DNA of 64,000 bases from contig OX439127.1 of the NCBI GenBank assembly GCA_949318235.1, positions 30,697,069-30,761,068 on the forward strand, read 5' to 3'. The notes under the pieces were generated by a model that was not told the origin of the DNA, made no database searches, and saw only the letters and a program-made list of their open reading frames with translations. Shown piece after piece: positions 42,500 through 56,370 of this stretch. Source of the stretch: Ecdyonurus torrentis (lineage: Eukaryota; Arthropoda; Insecta; Ephemeroptera; Heptageniidae). Numbering within the stretch: position 1 is the stretch's first letter; each line of letters starts with the position of its first letter. The translations under genes and the position numbers were made by a program.

Positions 42500-43320
42500 C
42501 TGGAAAGTTAAGGGGAAAACAGGACAGATAAAAAACAGTATTCATGACCGTTTGCATTAACCCAACATAACTGTATCAAAACCATTCACTGTAAACGAAT
42601 TTATCCCTCCCTATATATACTTGATTATTTAAAAACGAATATTTATTTTAAAAGCGTTGGTATTTTTTGTTACGTACGGGTAGATTACACAAATATTATA
42701 CAGGTTTCATATTTTGGTAAGTTTTAATTTTTTTAATTTTTTTTTTTATTGTCAAATTACCATAGCTTGTGACACTGTCCAATGACTACAAAACAGTGCA
42801 ACCATTAGTTTAATGTGGTTTGAAAATAGAGAAATTGACATCACAGTGATCAGTAATTGTTTTGTTTGAATGATTATAGTGTTAGATTATATAATTAAAT
42901 AAATGTAACTACCAATTAAAACTATTTTAAATTTAACATCATAAAACGATCACATTTTCTTTTATTATTTTTGTTTAGCAATTAGAAGTCAGTAGAATAA
43001 TTCATTACTATAGTTATGATAATTTTAAAATAATTGAAAAAAAATATATTATCACAGGTAAAAATACATTATATATGGAGAACTTTGTTAAGAGGAAAGT
43101 TCAGCAATGACTGTCAGCTGATTAAAAAGGTAATTTTCAACTGGCCCTGATTTTTTCACAGTGATATTTTCAATCAAGAAGAATGCAAATAAAATAAAAT
43201 ATTTAAAATTTATGAATTTTTTTACTATAATATGTTAAATTTTAAATTACGGAAGGAAGGGGGGGGGGGGGATTTAGAAACTTAAGTTGTATCCCTACCC
43301 TTTTAATATGTTCAAATATG
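42500..43320. other. AT-rich non-coding stretch
   Basis: Would be intron upstream of the candidate exon on minus. A G run of 13 bases lies at 43259-43271. No further exon-like segment. Confidence 0.5.
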
Positions 43321-43397
43321 TCAGAGGACCATGTAAGTGGGTGTATACCTTTTGTGACCTCTCAAACAAAAATTATTTATTATTATTATTATTATTA
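43321..43397. repeat. 42-bp dispersed repeat fragment, copy 2, with (TTA)n tail
   Basis: First 21 bases identical to 16271-16291, diverging afterwards, and followed by ATTATTATT repeats as at the 3' end of many SINEs and LINEs. Confidence 0.55.
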
Positions 43398-44143
43398 CAC
43401 TAAAACTTATCAAGCACAATATTCCACACAATAAGATTTAAAATAACATCAAATTTTATGATAATGAATGATAAAGATCTAAAGATATTGAATCGCTAGC
43501 TCCTCTACTTATTAAGTAGTATTATTATTATTTTTTTGTATTATACTTTTATTATTTATTCATAAAAATTTACTGAATTTATCATTTTTTACAAAATAAG
43601 ATGCATTATAACTTCTATAAGATAGTTTTAAACAATTTAATCATAGCTCTGAAGAAATTCCTTTAAAAACTGACCCCTAAGAAACTAAATGAAATCATAA
43701 CATACTGTACAAACTTTCTTCGTAATGTATTTTGCTACGCAAGCTAAAATCTTATATGAAAATAGCTGTAAGAACAAATAAAATTAATAAATAATGTTAG
43801 AGCTTAAATCACTAAAAGGCAGTAAAATTTATCAACACGCTAAAGAGACTATTATTAAGAGACTTTTTATGAAAAGAGATTTCAAACATTTTTCAAGTTT
43901 TATATAATAATATGGTGCTTTTGTTGAAAGGATAATATTTCATTCTTATGTAACTAAAGTATTACAAGACATTTAAGTAAAGTGAGAATTATAAACATAA
44001 CTAAAATATATTATAATTAATAGCTTGATATTATGTTAGAGAAAATTATGAGTGAGTACTAAAAATTCCAACATATTTAATCTGCTGCATTCTTGTTATA
44101 CTTTTAAAAACACACAAAGAGCATACCAGTAAGTTAATTTAGC
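43398..44143. other. AT-rich non-coding stretch
   Basis: Nothing recognisable. Confidence 0.6.
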
Positions 44144-44287
44144 CATGATTTTTACGTACCGAAATGAAAAACCTGCAATTTTAGTGATGCTTTTCAGTCT
44201 ATAGTTGTGCAGGTTTTTCATTTCCTTGCGGTACAATAAAATAGAGTCTAAAAAATCCACAGTTGAAAAAATAATTTCATATATATA
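44144..44287. repeat. Duplicated unit, copy 1 (filled)
   Basis: CCATGATTTTTACGTA, then after an insertion AATAAAATAGAGTCTAAA and ATCCACAGTTGA. The same unit without the insertion is at 44601-44670. Confidence 0.8.
44156..44234. mobile_element. 71-bp hairpin insertion flanked by GTAC
   Basis: A 71-bp body (44160-44230) lies between two GTAC copies. Its arms pair: AAATGAAAAACCTGCA on the left with TGCAGGTTTTTCATTT on the right, with CCTTG unpaired in the right stem and the outer CG/CG pairs continuing into GTAC. The sister unit at 44601 reads TTTTTACGTATAATAAAATAG, the empty site with one base difference. A 4-bp target duplication or insertion at a palindromic GTAC fits a tiny MITE. Confidence 0.7.
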
Positions 44288-44459
44288 TATAAAAAAAGGT
44301 TAAAAATGTCACATTTATGTAAATACACTTCATTTGTTTAACATTAAAATTTGTTATGACAAATTGGTAATAAAACAATGTTGATTTATATTACTCTTTC
44401 ACTTGGGCTATTCCGTTAACGCAACATTGGCTACAAAATATATTATACATCGATACAAT

Positions 44460-44500
44460 ATGTGTGTGTGTGTGTGTTTTATATAAAGTATACACAGTAA

Positions 44501-44582
<82 letters not shown>
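44460..44582. repeat. (TG)n, (AC)n and (AT)n cluster
   Basis: A TG run (44460-44478) faces an AC run (44504-44523) across 25 bp, so the two can pair as a hairpin; a 60-bp AT run follows. Confidence 0.95.
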
Positions 44583-44584
<2 letters not shown>

Positions 44585-44604
44585 ATATCCATATCCATAT
44601 CCAT
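44581..44604. repeat. (CCATAT)n hexamer array
   Basis: Four tandem CATATC units between the AT tract and the second duplicated unit. Confidence 0.93.
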
Positions 44605-44664
44605 GATTTTTACGTATAATAAAATAGAGTCTAAACAATCCATAGTTGATTTTTTTTTTCATAT

Positions 44665-44670
<6 letters not shown>
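44601..44670. repeat. Duplicated unit, copy 2 (empty site)
   Basis: Matches 44144-44287 with the 71-bp hairpin absent. The GTAC target appears here as a single GTAT. Confidence 0.8.

Positions 44671-44712
<42 letters not shown>
44665..44712. repeat. (TG)n-(TA)n compound microsatellite
   Basis: TG steps pass directly into TA. Confidence 0.95.
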
Positions 44713-44715
<3 letters not shown>

Positions 44716-45198
44716 CATAAGCAATTTAATTTTTTTCTGTCTTCTGTACTGTAATAGATAATGATTTTCTAATTTAATTATAAATCTTTGCAATGAATTT
44801 TGCAGTAAGTTATAAGTTAAGAATAAATTTTAGGTCAATTTTCATTTACTTTCACAACTCTATTAAAATAATTATTATTAATTTGAAGTTATTTGAACTG
44901 ATTTTTCCAAGTATATATATAAAAAAAAAGTCTGAATAGGTCAAAAACTAATTAACACAGCTGCGCAAGTAGTTTGTCTCAATTAGGAAACTTATTGTCA
45001 GACTTGATTTTTAAAAGAAGAAGCAGCTTTTTGTGTAATCACAAGCCATTAAATATTGTTATATCAATGTAGCAACGCCAACTAAATTTAGATTAATTGC
45101 AAAAGGAACTTCAAGAAAACTTGATATCATTGATGTAGTATAGTGTAGGTTTATCTACGGTATTCTATCTAAAAACTTTATTTATGTATAATTGGGAG
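44713..45198. other. AT-rich non-coding stretch
   Basis: Nothing recognisable. Confidence 0.6.
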
Positions 45199-45232
<34 letters not shown>

Positions 45233-45265
45233 GAACGAACGAACGAACGAACGAACGAACGAACG
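45199..45265. repeat. A homopolymer joined to (ACGA)n
   Basis: An A run of about 33 bases followed by eight tandem CGAA units, then GTGTTGG. Confidence 0.96.
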
Positions 45266-47042
45266 TGTTGGATTAACTTATAAAAATCGTGCATGCAAGT
45301 CAGTTTTTCAGTGAATAAATTTAATAAAACTCAATAAAAAGCATCTACAAGTCTCTGTTGTGAAAAATACAATAAGAAAGGAACTAGCATAGTGTATATT
45401 ATTATGTTTGTAATGCTTTATACAGAAATGATTTCTATTTGATACAATACATAATACATGCATAGTGCTTGTAAAAAAAATGTAAAGTAAGCAGTATTGC
45501 ACACAATCTCAAGTTGCCTATACATATAATAAGGCCTTATAACACCTACTCACCATTTATATGTCACGAAAAGTTAGAATAGAAAGCATTTTGAAAGTGA
45601 ATAATTGATTTTAGTATCCAGCGTGTTTAGAATTATATATATTTTTTAATAGTATATATCAAAAGCTTCAAAATGATAAAAGATAATGTAAAGTATAAGT
45701 AATATAAAGTATAAGAAAATACCATTAATTTTATCATCATATCGACTTTATAAAATAAAATAAAAATAAAGGATTTTTAATAATTTATCTGTTATTAAAT
45801 TATAATATGAAATTTGCGTAATTTTTTGTATAAAAATTATATATATTTAATACTGTTTTTACTTATTTACATAAGTAAATTTTTGTCATATTATTGTTTT
45901 TTTTTTGTAAAAACAGTGCTTTACTTAAAGAATAATAATATAAATATTGCATTACTGCATGAGAAAATTAATTATGTTTAGACAAAAAGTAAAAGACTGT
46001 TATTTAGTAAATAATATAAATAATAATATACCATATCTGTTGGCTGTTTTTAATGTGATATTAATTAGTTTTTACTATAACTTCTCAAACTTTAACTTCT
46101 GCGAATATAGAAGCAAAATTATTCAACCATCCAATCATACACTCCAAGGTATAGACGTTTTACTAACGTTCTAAAAAGCTGATACGAAGCTATATTTTAC
46201 TTTATGTGCATAATAAAAAACTAAAGCACCTCAGTCCTTTTCTATTGTGATGTGCTCTAATTACATTTTTACATTTTCAGTCTCTTTTGTTCTTGAATAT
46301 TACACACACGGCACACACACACTAACACAAACACACACACACAACCATACAATGAAGCCCAATTTATAAGGCGTTTTTTTTTATTCATTATAATGTAATC
46401 AATATTACAATGAAAATAACCACAAGTATTTTTACAATAAAATGATTGATGTATATTTATATATTTAATGTAAGATTTTTGTCATAAAGAAATTTTAATT
46501 GAAAAATCATCTATATTATAATATATACTGTATATTTATATTATAATATATATACGCGCGCACACACACACATTTTAGTGTTGTATGTACAGTACATATT
46601 AGTACACTGTACTATATTATTATACTGCATAACAAAGTCAACTGATTATTGTAGGAATAAATAATACAGTATAAAAAAACTCATTAATGAATATAAAGAT
46701 TAAATTAATAAATAAAACAAATCACGTTGTTTACAAACTCCCATTTTTAATTGATGTATCATTTTGTATCAGTGTATCATTTTTTTTATATTAATCAAGT
46801 ATATAAATTGAACAAACGCTCCCCCCCCCCTCCACTTTTATGTCATAATTTTATTAAGTTGAAATAATTATTGAATTGATTTACATCATCTGTGCATAGA
46901 AATGTTAATATATAAATATTTTTTATAGTAAAGGGAATGAAGGGCGCTAGGGAGAGTTTGTCTTTTTATAAAAGCTGTTTCCTCGAGGAAATAAATTCAG
47001 AAGTAATTTGAAAAAGTTCAACTCGTTTATTTGTAAGTCATT

Positions 47043-47045
<3 letters not shown>
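45266..47045. other. AT-rich non-coding stretch
   Basis: Short AC-rich pieces (46301-46343, 46557-46573) and a C run (46821-46830). Two AT-biased short frames without motifs. Confidence 0.55.

Positions 47046-47085
<40 letters not shown>
47046..47085. repeat. A homopolymer, 40 bases
   Basis: Uninterrupted A run. Confidence 0.97.
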
Positions 47086-47088
<3 letters not shown>

Positions 47089-47361
47089 AAAAATTATTTC
47101 CACTAGCTTACAGAAAACCCCGGGGTCATTGTGAAATGAAACATACATAATTTGTATTTTCGCTGGAAAAAAAATATAGTTTTTTTTTTTCTTTCAATAT
47201 TTCTCATTACACTCTAGTACCTTTAAAGATATTTTCGTATGTATTAGAAACCAGTAGAAACAAAACCAACATTATTCTTTTACAACATTCTCCAATAATA
47301 ATATTAACAAATAAATTGCTAATGATTATAAATACATACCATTGTCACAACATAATGAGAG

Positions 47362-47523
47362 GTTATTTCAACCAAGAGCACCCCATTTTCACAGATTCTA
47401 ATCAAGTTAAAGGAATATAATTTAATACGTTTTAACTTCAATATTACATTGATCAACTGTAAAAAAATTATGTTTATCTGGGGAAAACTGTTTCAGAAAG
47501 AGGGGTGCATTTGATGCGGTAAC
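47362..47523. mobile_element. Weak candidate: degenerate inverted-repeat element
   Basis: GTTATTTCAACCAAGAGCACCCC on plus resembles GTTACCGCATCAAATGCACCCC read from the right end on minus, with several mismatches and one gap. The similarity continues weakly inward. It is too degenerate to be sure. Confidence 0.25.
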
Positions 47524-49760
<2,237 letters not shown>

Positions 49761-50092
49761 CTTTATCTTTTGAACGCGTACAGAGATAGAGACTGTGATC
49801 ATATTACATAGGTATAATTAAGAATGTCTACAAATATTTTATTTTAACTCAGAGAAGTGGGAAAAAATAGCTAAATAAAAAAAAAAAAAAAAAAAATGGA
49901 ATAGAGAAAGCAAAAACAAAGACTGTAAAACTAAATGTAATCTAATTTGCTTCAACAGCTACTTTTTATACTTCTTGATATTCCAGGATTTATAGAAAAA
50001 TAGTTGGTCTTATTATATGAATATAACGTAAAAAAGATTGGTTACATACATAAAAAAGAGAGGGAGGGTTTGCGAGAGAGCAACACATACGC

Positions 50093-51518
<1,426 letters not shown>

Positions 51519-51650
51519 AGGCCTATTTACATGATGCAATATTTTAATGTGTAAATAAAAATCATTACATGCAATTTTAATGCTTTTTAATAAATTACAT
51601 GTAATACAACTTATTGAACATTGAAAATATTGCACCTTGCAAGCAAGTTT
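51519..51650. mobile_element. ~130-bp palindromic MITE
   Basis: Begins AGGCCTATTTACATGATGCA and continues ATATTTTAATGT. The right end, read on minus, contains GGTGCAATATTTTCAATGT. The centre also pairs (ATTACATGCAATTT with AAATTACATGTAAT). Most of the element is therefore an imperfect palindrome. Its exact ends and target duplication are unclear. Confidence 0.5.
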
Positions 51651-51787
51651 GTATAGTTTCTCCGTTTTTTGTTTGTTTGTTTGTTTGTTTGTTTTTTTAC
51701 TATTATTATGATCGAGTTCTTTTCTTTTTTCTTCTGTAACACCAACACCTGAATCCTACTTTATTCAAGGTGAAGATGAGAATAATC

Positions 51788-51914
51788 CAGTGCCAATTAT
51801 CTGATAGAAACTGCAGGTGGCAAAAAGATGGATCACAAACTAAGCACTTTGCGCACAATGTTAGCTGTGCCAAGAACTGCAGCCTTCTGCATGACTACTA
51901 TTATACTACTTTAA
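51788..51914 (+). other. G+C-richer segment with short open frame
   Basis: About 40 codons open on plus between a TAA and a TAA, including LIETAGGKKMDHKLSTLRTM. It is followed by TAATA-rich DNA as after a retroposon 3' end. It could be the end of a decayed LINE or an exon fragment. A second overlapping frame (MKMRIIQCQLSDRNCRW...) is also open, so the frame choice is uncertain. Confidence 0.22.
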
Positions 51915-52711
51915 TAATATATACTGCTGTAATATACTATACTTCTATAATATACTATACCATAATTAATATTATTATTTTATTTAAATTTATTTTTAAT
52001 GTTTAATAGACTTTGTTCTATATTTTATATGCTTTTGTTTGTCCTGAAATGTAATAAAATGTTTTAGTGTTTTAAATATTTTTCGTCGCAACTGAGCAAC
52101 ATTTTGTACAAATAAATAATAATTATGCCTTTAATCTTTAAAAAATTAAGAACTGTGTACAAATATCAAATATTCTTAAGTAACGAAACTAAATATATCT
52201 CTCAGTAAATTTGTTGTAATTATCTTGGACTGCTTTATTCTTTTCCTCTTTCCATTTATTTTTTCTTTCCTTTTTCCATTTTTTTCCTTTCTTTAACGAT
52301 TTTAATTTCCCTTACCTCAATAAAATAATGTTGACAATACTCAAGAATAATGTCTGGTGTCAGTTTTCCAAATATCTTGGACTTATAACATTCTCTACAT
52401 TTTTATTGCCTTTTTTGATCTTGTTTTACCTTTATTAAATTTTTTCATGGAATGCAAACAAAGCGATGCCTAACAACTAAGGCCTCATTACGATTTAGTT
52501 TTTAAATGCCTGGGAATATTATTTTCCCCTTTTCATCCCTTAATATTTTGTTAACTGCAATGCAAAATATTAGAATGAGACACTAAAAAGAATGAAATTG
52601 GATTGTTTTAAGTTGTCTATTGTTTAATTCAATCACATTAAATATTAACTTTCCATATTCTGTTAAAATCAATATATTCATAATAATAAAAATAAAATCT
52701 AGTTGGACAAA
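51915..52711. other. AT-rich non-coding stretch
   Basis: Pyrimidine-rich TTTCC runs at 52235-52295. No gene. Confidence 0.6.
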
Positions 52712-52784
52712 ATGATAATAACAAATGATAAACACGGCGGGTATGTCACGTTGCTTAAGCCGAGTGCTATTTGATCTCGGAGGT

Positions 52785-52824
52785 GAAGCAACGTTGCGCC
52801 TGGTGAGTACATGGATGGGTAAAC
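52785..52824 (+). promoter_or_regulatory. 5S-type internal pol III control region (copy 1)
   Basis: GAAGCAACGTTGCGCC sits where 5S genes have box A. TGGATGGGTAAAC sits where they have the intermediate element and box C. Spacing matches 5S rRNA, as expected for a SINE that borrowed its promoter. Activity is not testable from sequence. Confidence 0.55.
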
Positions 52825-52887
52825 TCCTGCAGCTTATGCTGTGTTTTCCTTCTATATCCTACCGTCGCGGAATGTCAAGTCTACCCT

Positions 52888-52955
52888 AGAGTTCTCTAGA
52901 AGGGGCTTTAAAAATTCTGCTGGATCGCGTATACTCCAGCCTTCTAGAGTACTCT
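52888..52955. mobile_element. 68-bp MITE inserted in SINE copy 1, 10-bp target duplication
   Basis: Flanked by two exact copies of AGTCTACCCT (52878-52887 and 52956-52965). The ends are inverted repeats AGAGTTCTCTAGAAGG and, read on minus, AGAGTACTCTAGAAGG, one mismatch in 16. Copy 2 of the SINE has a single, uninterrupted CAAGTCTACCCTA at this place, so the empty site is in the same window. A 9-11-bp duplication fits Mutator-like elements best, but the family is not recognised. Confidence 0.85.
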
Positions 52956-53362
52956 AGTCTACCCTACTAAGCCTCCGGACCACCTTGAGGTTCCCTCTGC
53001 GCCACTCTATTATTGGGTTGTAACCCTTTTAGGGTGGTAAAAAGTAGGATAGCCTGGGTATTCAAATGCACGCTTCGTGGGTGTGGCGTTTCAAGTGTCT
53101 CATAGACGACGAATCGCCAAAATAATGAGCTTGCTCGCATGCTTGCTCCATCTATCTTGTCAAGGAACTGTATGGTGAAGAGATGCATTGTTAAAGGCAA
53201 AAAACAACAAGTTATGCCACACGATATAAGAAAGTGAGGTAGCTTGAGTCCGATGGTGGTTGATGAAAACCCGCAGTGTTGAAAGAATGCGCTAGATTTC
53301 GCTATGAGATGGCTGAGGGAAACTACTTACATGATAATAATACATATATATTTGTATAAAGT

Positions 53363-53413
53363 AAAAAAAAAAAAAAAAAAAGCACAACTGCAAAAAAAAA
53401 AAAAAAAAAAAAG
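53363..53413. repeat. Two A homopolymers
   Basis: About 19 A each, separated by GCACAACTGC, a little downstream of the SINE tail. Confidence 0.93.
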
Positions 53414-53659
53414 TTAATTACTTAGGAATACAGTTTATACATTGGCATAGCAATATGTTAGTAGTTAAGCCTATTTATTTAATAGCTATTCAAACCACAC
53501 ACACACACACAAACACACATTAAAAATTACGTAGTATTAACTGTAAAAAAATTAAATAATAATAATAATACAGAAGCTACTAAGAAATGCTAAGATTTTA
53601 CATCGAATTTTATAATAACTTTGTTACAATGAAAAAATTAGCTTTTTTTTTTTCTGTAG

Positions 53660-53748
53660 ATTGTCAACATTGTTTCAGATGTAAACCGATTTATATCCGA
53701 CAAGTAACTTCCTCTCCAGAGACTACAAGGCATCCCTACTCGATGTAG
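53660..53748 (+). other. Weak exon-like segment with hairpin
   Basis: A strong acceptor-like tract (T run then CTGTAG) precedes a frame of 28 codons beginning CQHCFRCKPIYIRQVTSS and ending at TAG. CAGAGACTACA (53717-53727) pairs perfectly with TGTAGTCTCTG (53744-53754) across 16 bases, which could equally mark a small inverted-repeat relic. No homology recognised. Confidence 0.2.
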
Positions 53749-53754
53749 TCTCTG

Positions 53755-54457
53755 TAAACAGTATGTAGCTACTTTTTCTCTTTATATATTTTTATACACT
53801 TGAAAACATGGAAAGTCCACTTGTTTTTTTAAGCTTACGATAGCAAATCATTTTTAAGGGGACATAAAAAGTAGAAAAATATATTTCGTATGTATAGAGG
53901 TGAACCAAGTACATTCTTGATGTTATCAATTATATACTTCTACAAATTAGTTATGTAAAATGTTATTCAAACTTATCTATAGTATTATTCAGTTTTGTTT
54001 TTTTAAATAAAAATGCTTGAAGTAATAGTTCTAAAATAATGTGAGTTTTAAATAAATACTACTTTTATTTTATTAACTTTGAAAAAGCAATAAAGAATTT
54101 TTTGTATTTTTTTTTTTTTTGTTACGAACATCTATTATTTTTTTGGGTGCTTGGTGTTATTTTTAAAAGTATAATCAGTGAAATAATAAATTAATTAAAT
54201 TTAATTTAATAAAAGTTATAATAATGTGAAGCAAGGAACAGTAAAATAATAATAATGAAATAAACACAAACATGCACATATATCTTTGTGTGTGTGTACA
54301 CACACACACAAACACACACATTGTCACTTTTACTCATTTACAACACTAGGCAGAGTGGGAATACTGGTAATTAGCCACAAAATGTATAATAAATTGTTAA
54401 AAAAAAATGAAAAGACTTTTAAAAATTCATTAACAACAAAATGTTATTTTAAATGCA
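53755..54457. other. AT-rich non-coding stretch
   Basis: A small TGTGTGTGTACACACACACAC palindromic repeat lies near 54285-54310. Nothing else. Confidence 0.6.
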
Positions 54458-54463
54458 TACACA

Positions 54464-54543
<80 letters not shown>
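54458..54543. repeat. (AC)n microsatellite
   Basis: About 80 bp of AC with one CT step at the start. Confidence 0.97.
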
Positions 54544-54546
<3 letters not shown>

Positions 54547-55146
54547 TGCGCAATAACACAAAAATAATCCAACATTTCCAAATAAAACAATATTTCATTA
54601 ATTCATTAAATTAAAAGACGAAACAAAAAGTGACGTGTTGAAAGATCAAATCAATTCAATCAATCTGTTTGTTTCCATATAATTATACGTTAATGTATAA
54701 ACATGATATTCCACTCAAACGGTACTATTTACCCATGAGGCAAGTAAAAAAGATTAACAGCCATCCATATAATATCTGAGTACGAATACTGTACTAAACA
54801 ATATATTATTTTGTCCTTTTATAAAGAATAATTATTTATGGATATAATTAGATTAAAATAACAAAAAATATTTCATTTTTATTTTGACTTTTATAAATAT
54901 TTTAGTACATACAAATAGCAACACTTAATTAAAAGTACGGTAAAATTTTACGTAATTTTTATTTGTTGAAAAATAAAATTCTCTGCTACTGGTTGATACA
55001 TGGTACACGGTGACAACTCGTAGTCTAACTCTATAACAATATTTTGTGCACTTCATAAATTGACAAAGAAGAAGAAGAAGAAATCTTGCTGCAAAGAAAT
55101 TGTATTTTTTTTTCTTTCTTCTTTTCTATTTTTCCCGTGTTATTAG
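54544..55146. other. AT-rich non-coding stretch
   Basis: Ends in a 40-base polypyrimidine tract. No gene. Confidence 0.55.
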
Positions 55147-55272
55147 AGGCATTTCCCTTGGGTATAATTCAAAGGATATATTGTCCACTTGAGTGCAGCT
55201 GCTCTTCGCTACTGTACCACCTTACGTTGTTCTTCTTTCTCATGCTCGCTCGCCTTCAAGAAAAAAGATAAG
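55147..55272 (+). other. Weak candidate exon between splice-like sites
   Basis: A long polypyrimidine tract ending TTATTAG precedes a 126-bp segment of higher G+C that ends AAG|GTAAAT. Two plus frames have early stops and the third runs to a TAA just before the donor, so it would have to be a non-coding exon. Confidence 0.18.
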
Positions 55273-55867
55273 GTAAATACAATAAAAAATAAAACTGAAC
55301 AGATATGCCAACATCACAAACCATGTATCTATTTTTGGGATTGATTTTTTTGTTATGTTTTTGATAAAAGAAAATGTATATTATAACAAATAAAGCTTCT
55401 GTACTTATATTGATATTTATTTCAATCTAATATAAATATTTAAATTATATTATTTTATAAATAATGCATCCCTAATGTTATCTCTGCATATATTTTGCAT
55501 GAGAAGATTATTAAATTTTGTACCGTCACTTTTTAAAGAAGATAAAGAAAGGTAGTTTGTAAAATTTCTTTTAAGTGACATAACATAGCTATACGCTAAA
55601 ATGTTTGTGAAGCAGCGTATACGTACAGCATCTTTTCAACTGAAGATCTGATTTGACAATCTACCAACGGTGTACGAAGCAGCTGAAAAATGCACTAAGT
55701 CGTCATGTCATATAATAAATAAATTCCTTATTCTCTCTCTCTCTCTTCTCTTCTCTCTTATTTATAAATATAATATTCTACACAAAGAGCTCTCATTCTT
55801 GTAGCGTAATGCGTAGATGATAAGTATTTTAGGAAAAAAAAAGTAAGAAGAAAAAAAAAGTATAAAG

Positions 55868-56002
55868 TCTTGTTCATAGGAAACAATATTTTCAAAGTGC
55901 AATAAAAATGGATTGAATTCAATATCGATTCCAAATTATTAAATGTTGCGCACGATCAATTTTATTGAATAATGCAAATATTACTCTGTGTGTGAACAGG
56001 CC
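55868..56002. mobile_element. ~134-bp MITE of the GGCCTRTT type
   Basis: The right end, read on minus, begins GGCCTGTTCACACACAGAGT and continues AATATTTGCATTATTCAATA. The left end, from CTTGTTCATAGG, follows the same order (AATATTTTCAAAGTGCAATA). Ends and layout resemble the element at 51519-51650. Arms are diverged and no target duplication is seen. Confidence 0.42.
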
Positions 56003-56282
56003 ATAAGTCCAAGATAAATTAATTTCATTCAGTTAATGTTAACCAGTGGTAAAGATTGGTATGTGTATCATTATATAATGTACCACTGTAAGGAACATTA
56101 AAAATCACGTTTTACACAAGTTTTACAAAAATGTAAAATTTTAAATTGAAAGATAAAATTAATAGCCAAATTAATATATTTATAAGAGTTTGTAATTCAG
56201 GGCATGTTTGTAGCAGGTAGTTTTTTAAACATAAGTTTCTTTTGTTAAGTATGCCGTGTTATTTCAAAGCATACCAAAATAT
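56003..56282. other. AT-rich non-coding stretch
   Basis: Nothing recognisable. Confidence 0.55.
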
Positions 56283-56370
56283 ATTCTGACAGACTGGGAG
56301 TCAAACTCAGATCTTTGGCTTGCCGGGCCACTGCGGGGAAACCAAAGATTTGAGCCTCAGTCAGTTGGAA
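56283..56370. repeat. tRNA-like foldback fragment
   Basis: Read on minus, GAGTTTGACTCCCAG resembles a pol III B box, preceded by GGCCCGGCAAGCC. The segment is also an inverted repeat: CTCAGATCTTTGGCTT (56306-56321) against AAACCAAAGATTTGAG (56339-56354), two mismatches, with a 17-base loop and weaker pairing outside. It is probably a remnant of a tRNA-derived SINE that has folded back on itself. Confidence 0.4.

Larger units (their letters stand above)
52733..53340 (+). mobile_element. 5S rRNA-headed SINE-like element, copy 1 (interrupted)
   Basis: The first ~110 bp resemble 5S rRNA: GATCTCGGAGGTGAAGCAAC, then CCTGGTGAGTACATGGATGG. The body (~430 bp) and tail match copy 2 at 57236-57841 in inverted orientation over nearly the whole length. 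The 3' end reads GAGATGGCTGAGGGAA, then ATGATAATAATA. The head-body-(TAA)n layout is that of a 5S-derived SINE (SINE3 class), here unusually long. ATGATAATAA occurs exactly at 52712-52721 and 53331-53340 and may be a target duplication or part of the tail. A 68-bp insertion lies at 52888-52955. Confidence 0.7.

Noticed and set aside
52733..52850. A true 5S rRNA gene
   Set aside because: Only the internal promoter part is close to 5S; the rest is diverged and continues into a shared 610-bp repeat.
52967..53200. 77-codon minus-strand frame in SINE copy 1
   Set aside because: Antisense to the SINE, and not preserved as a frame in copy 2.
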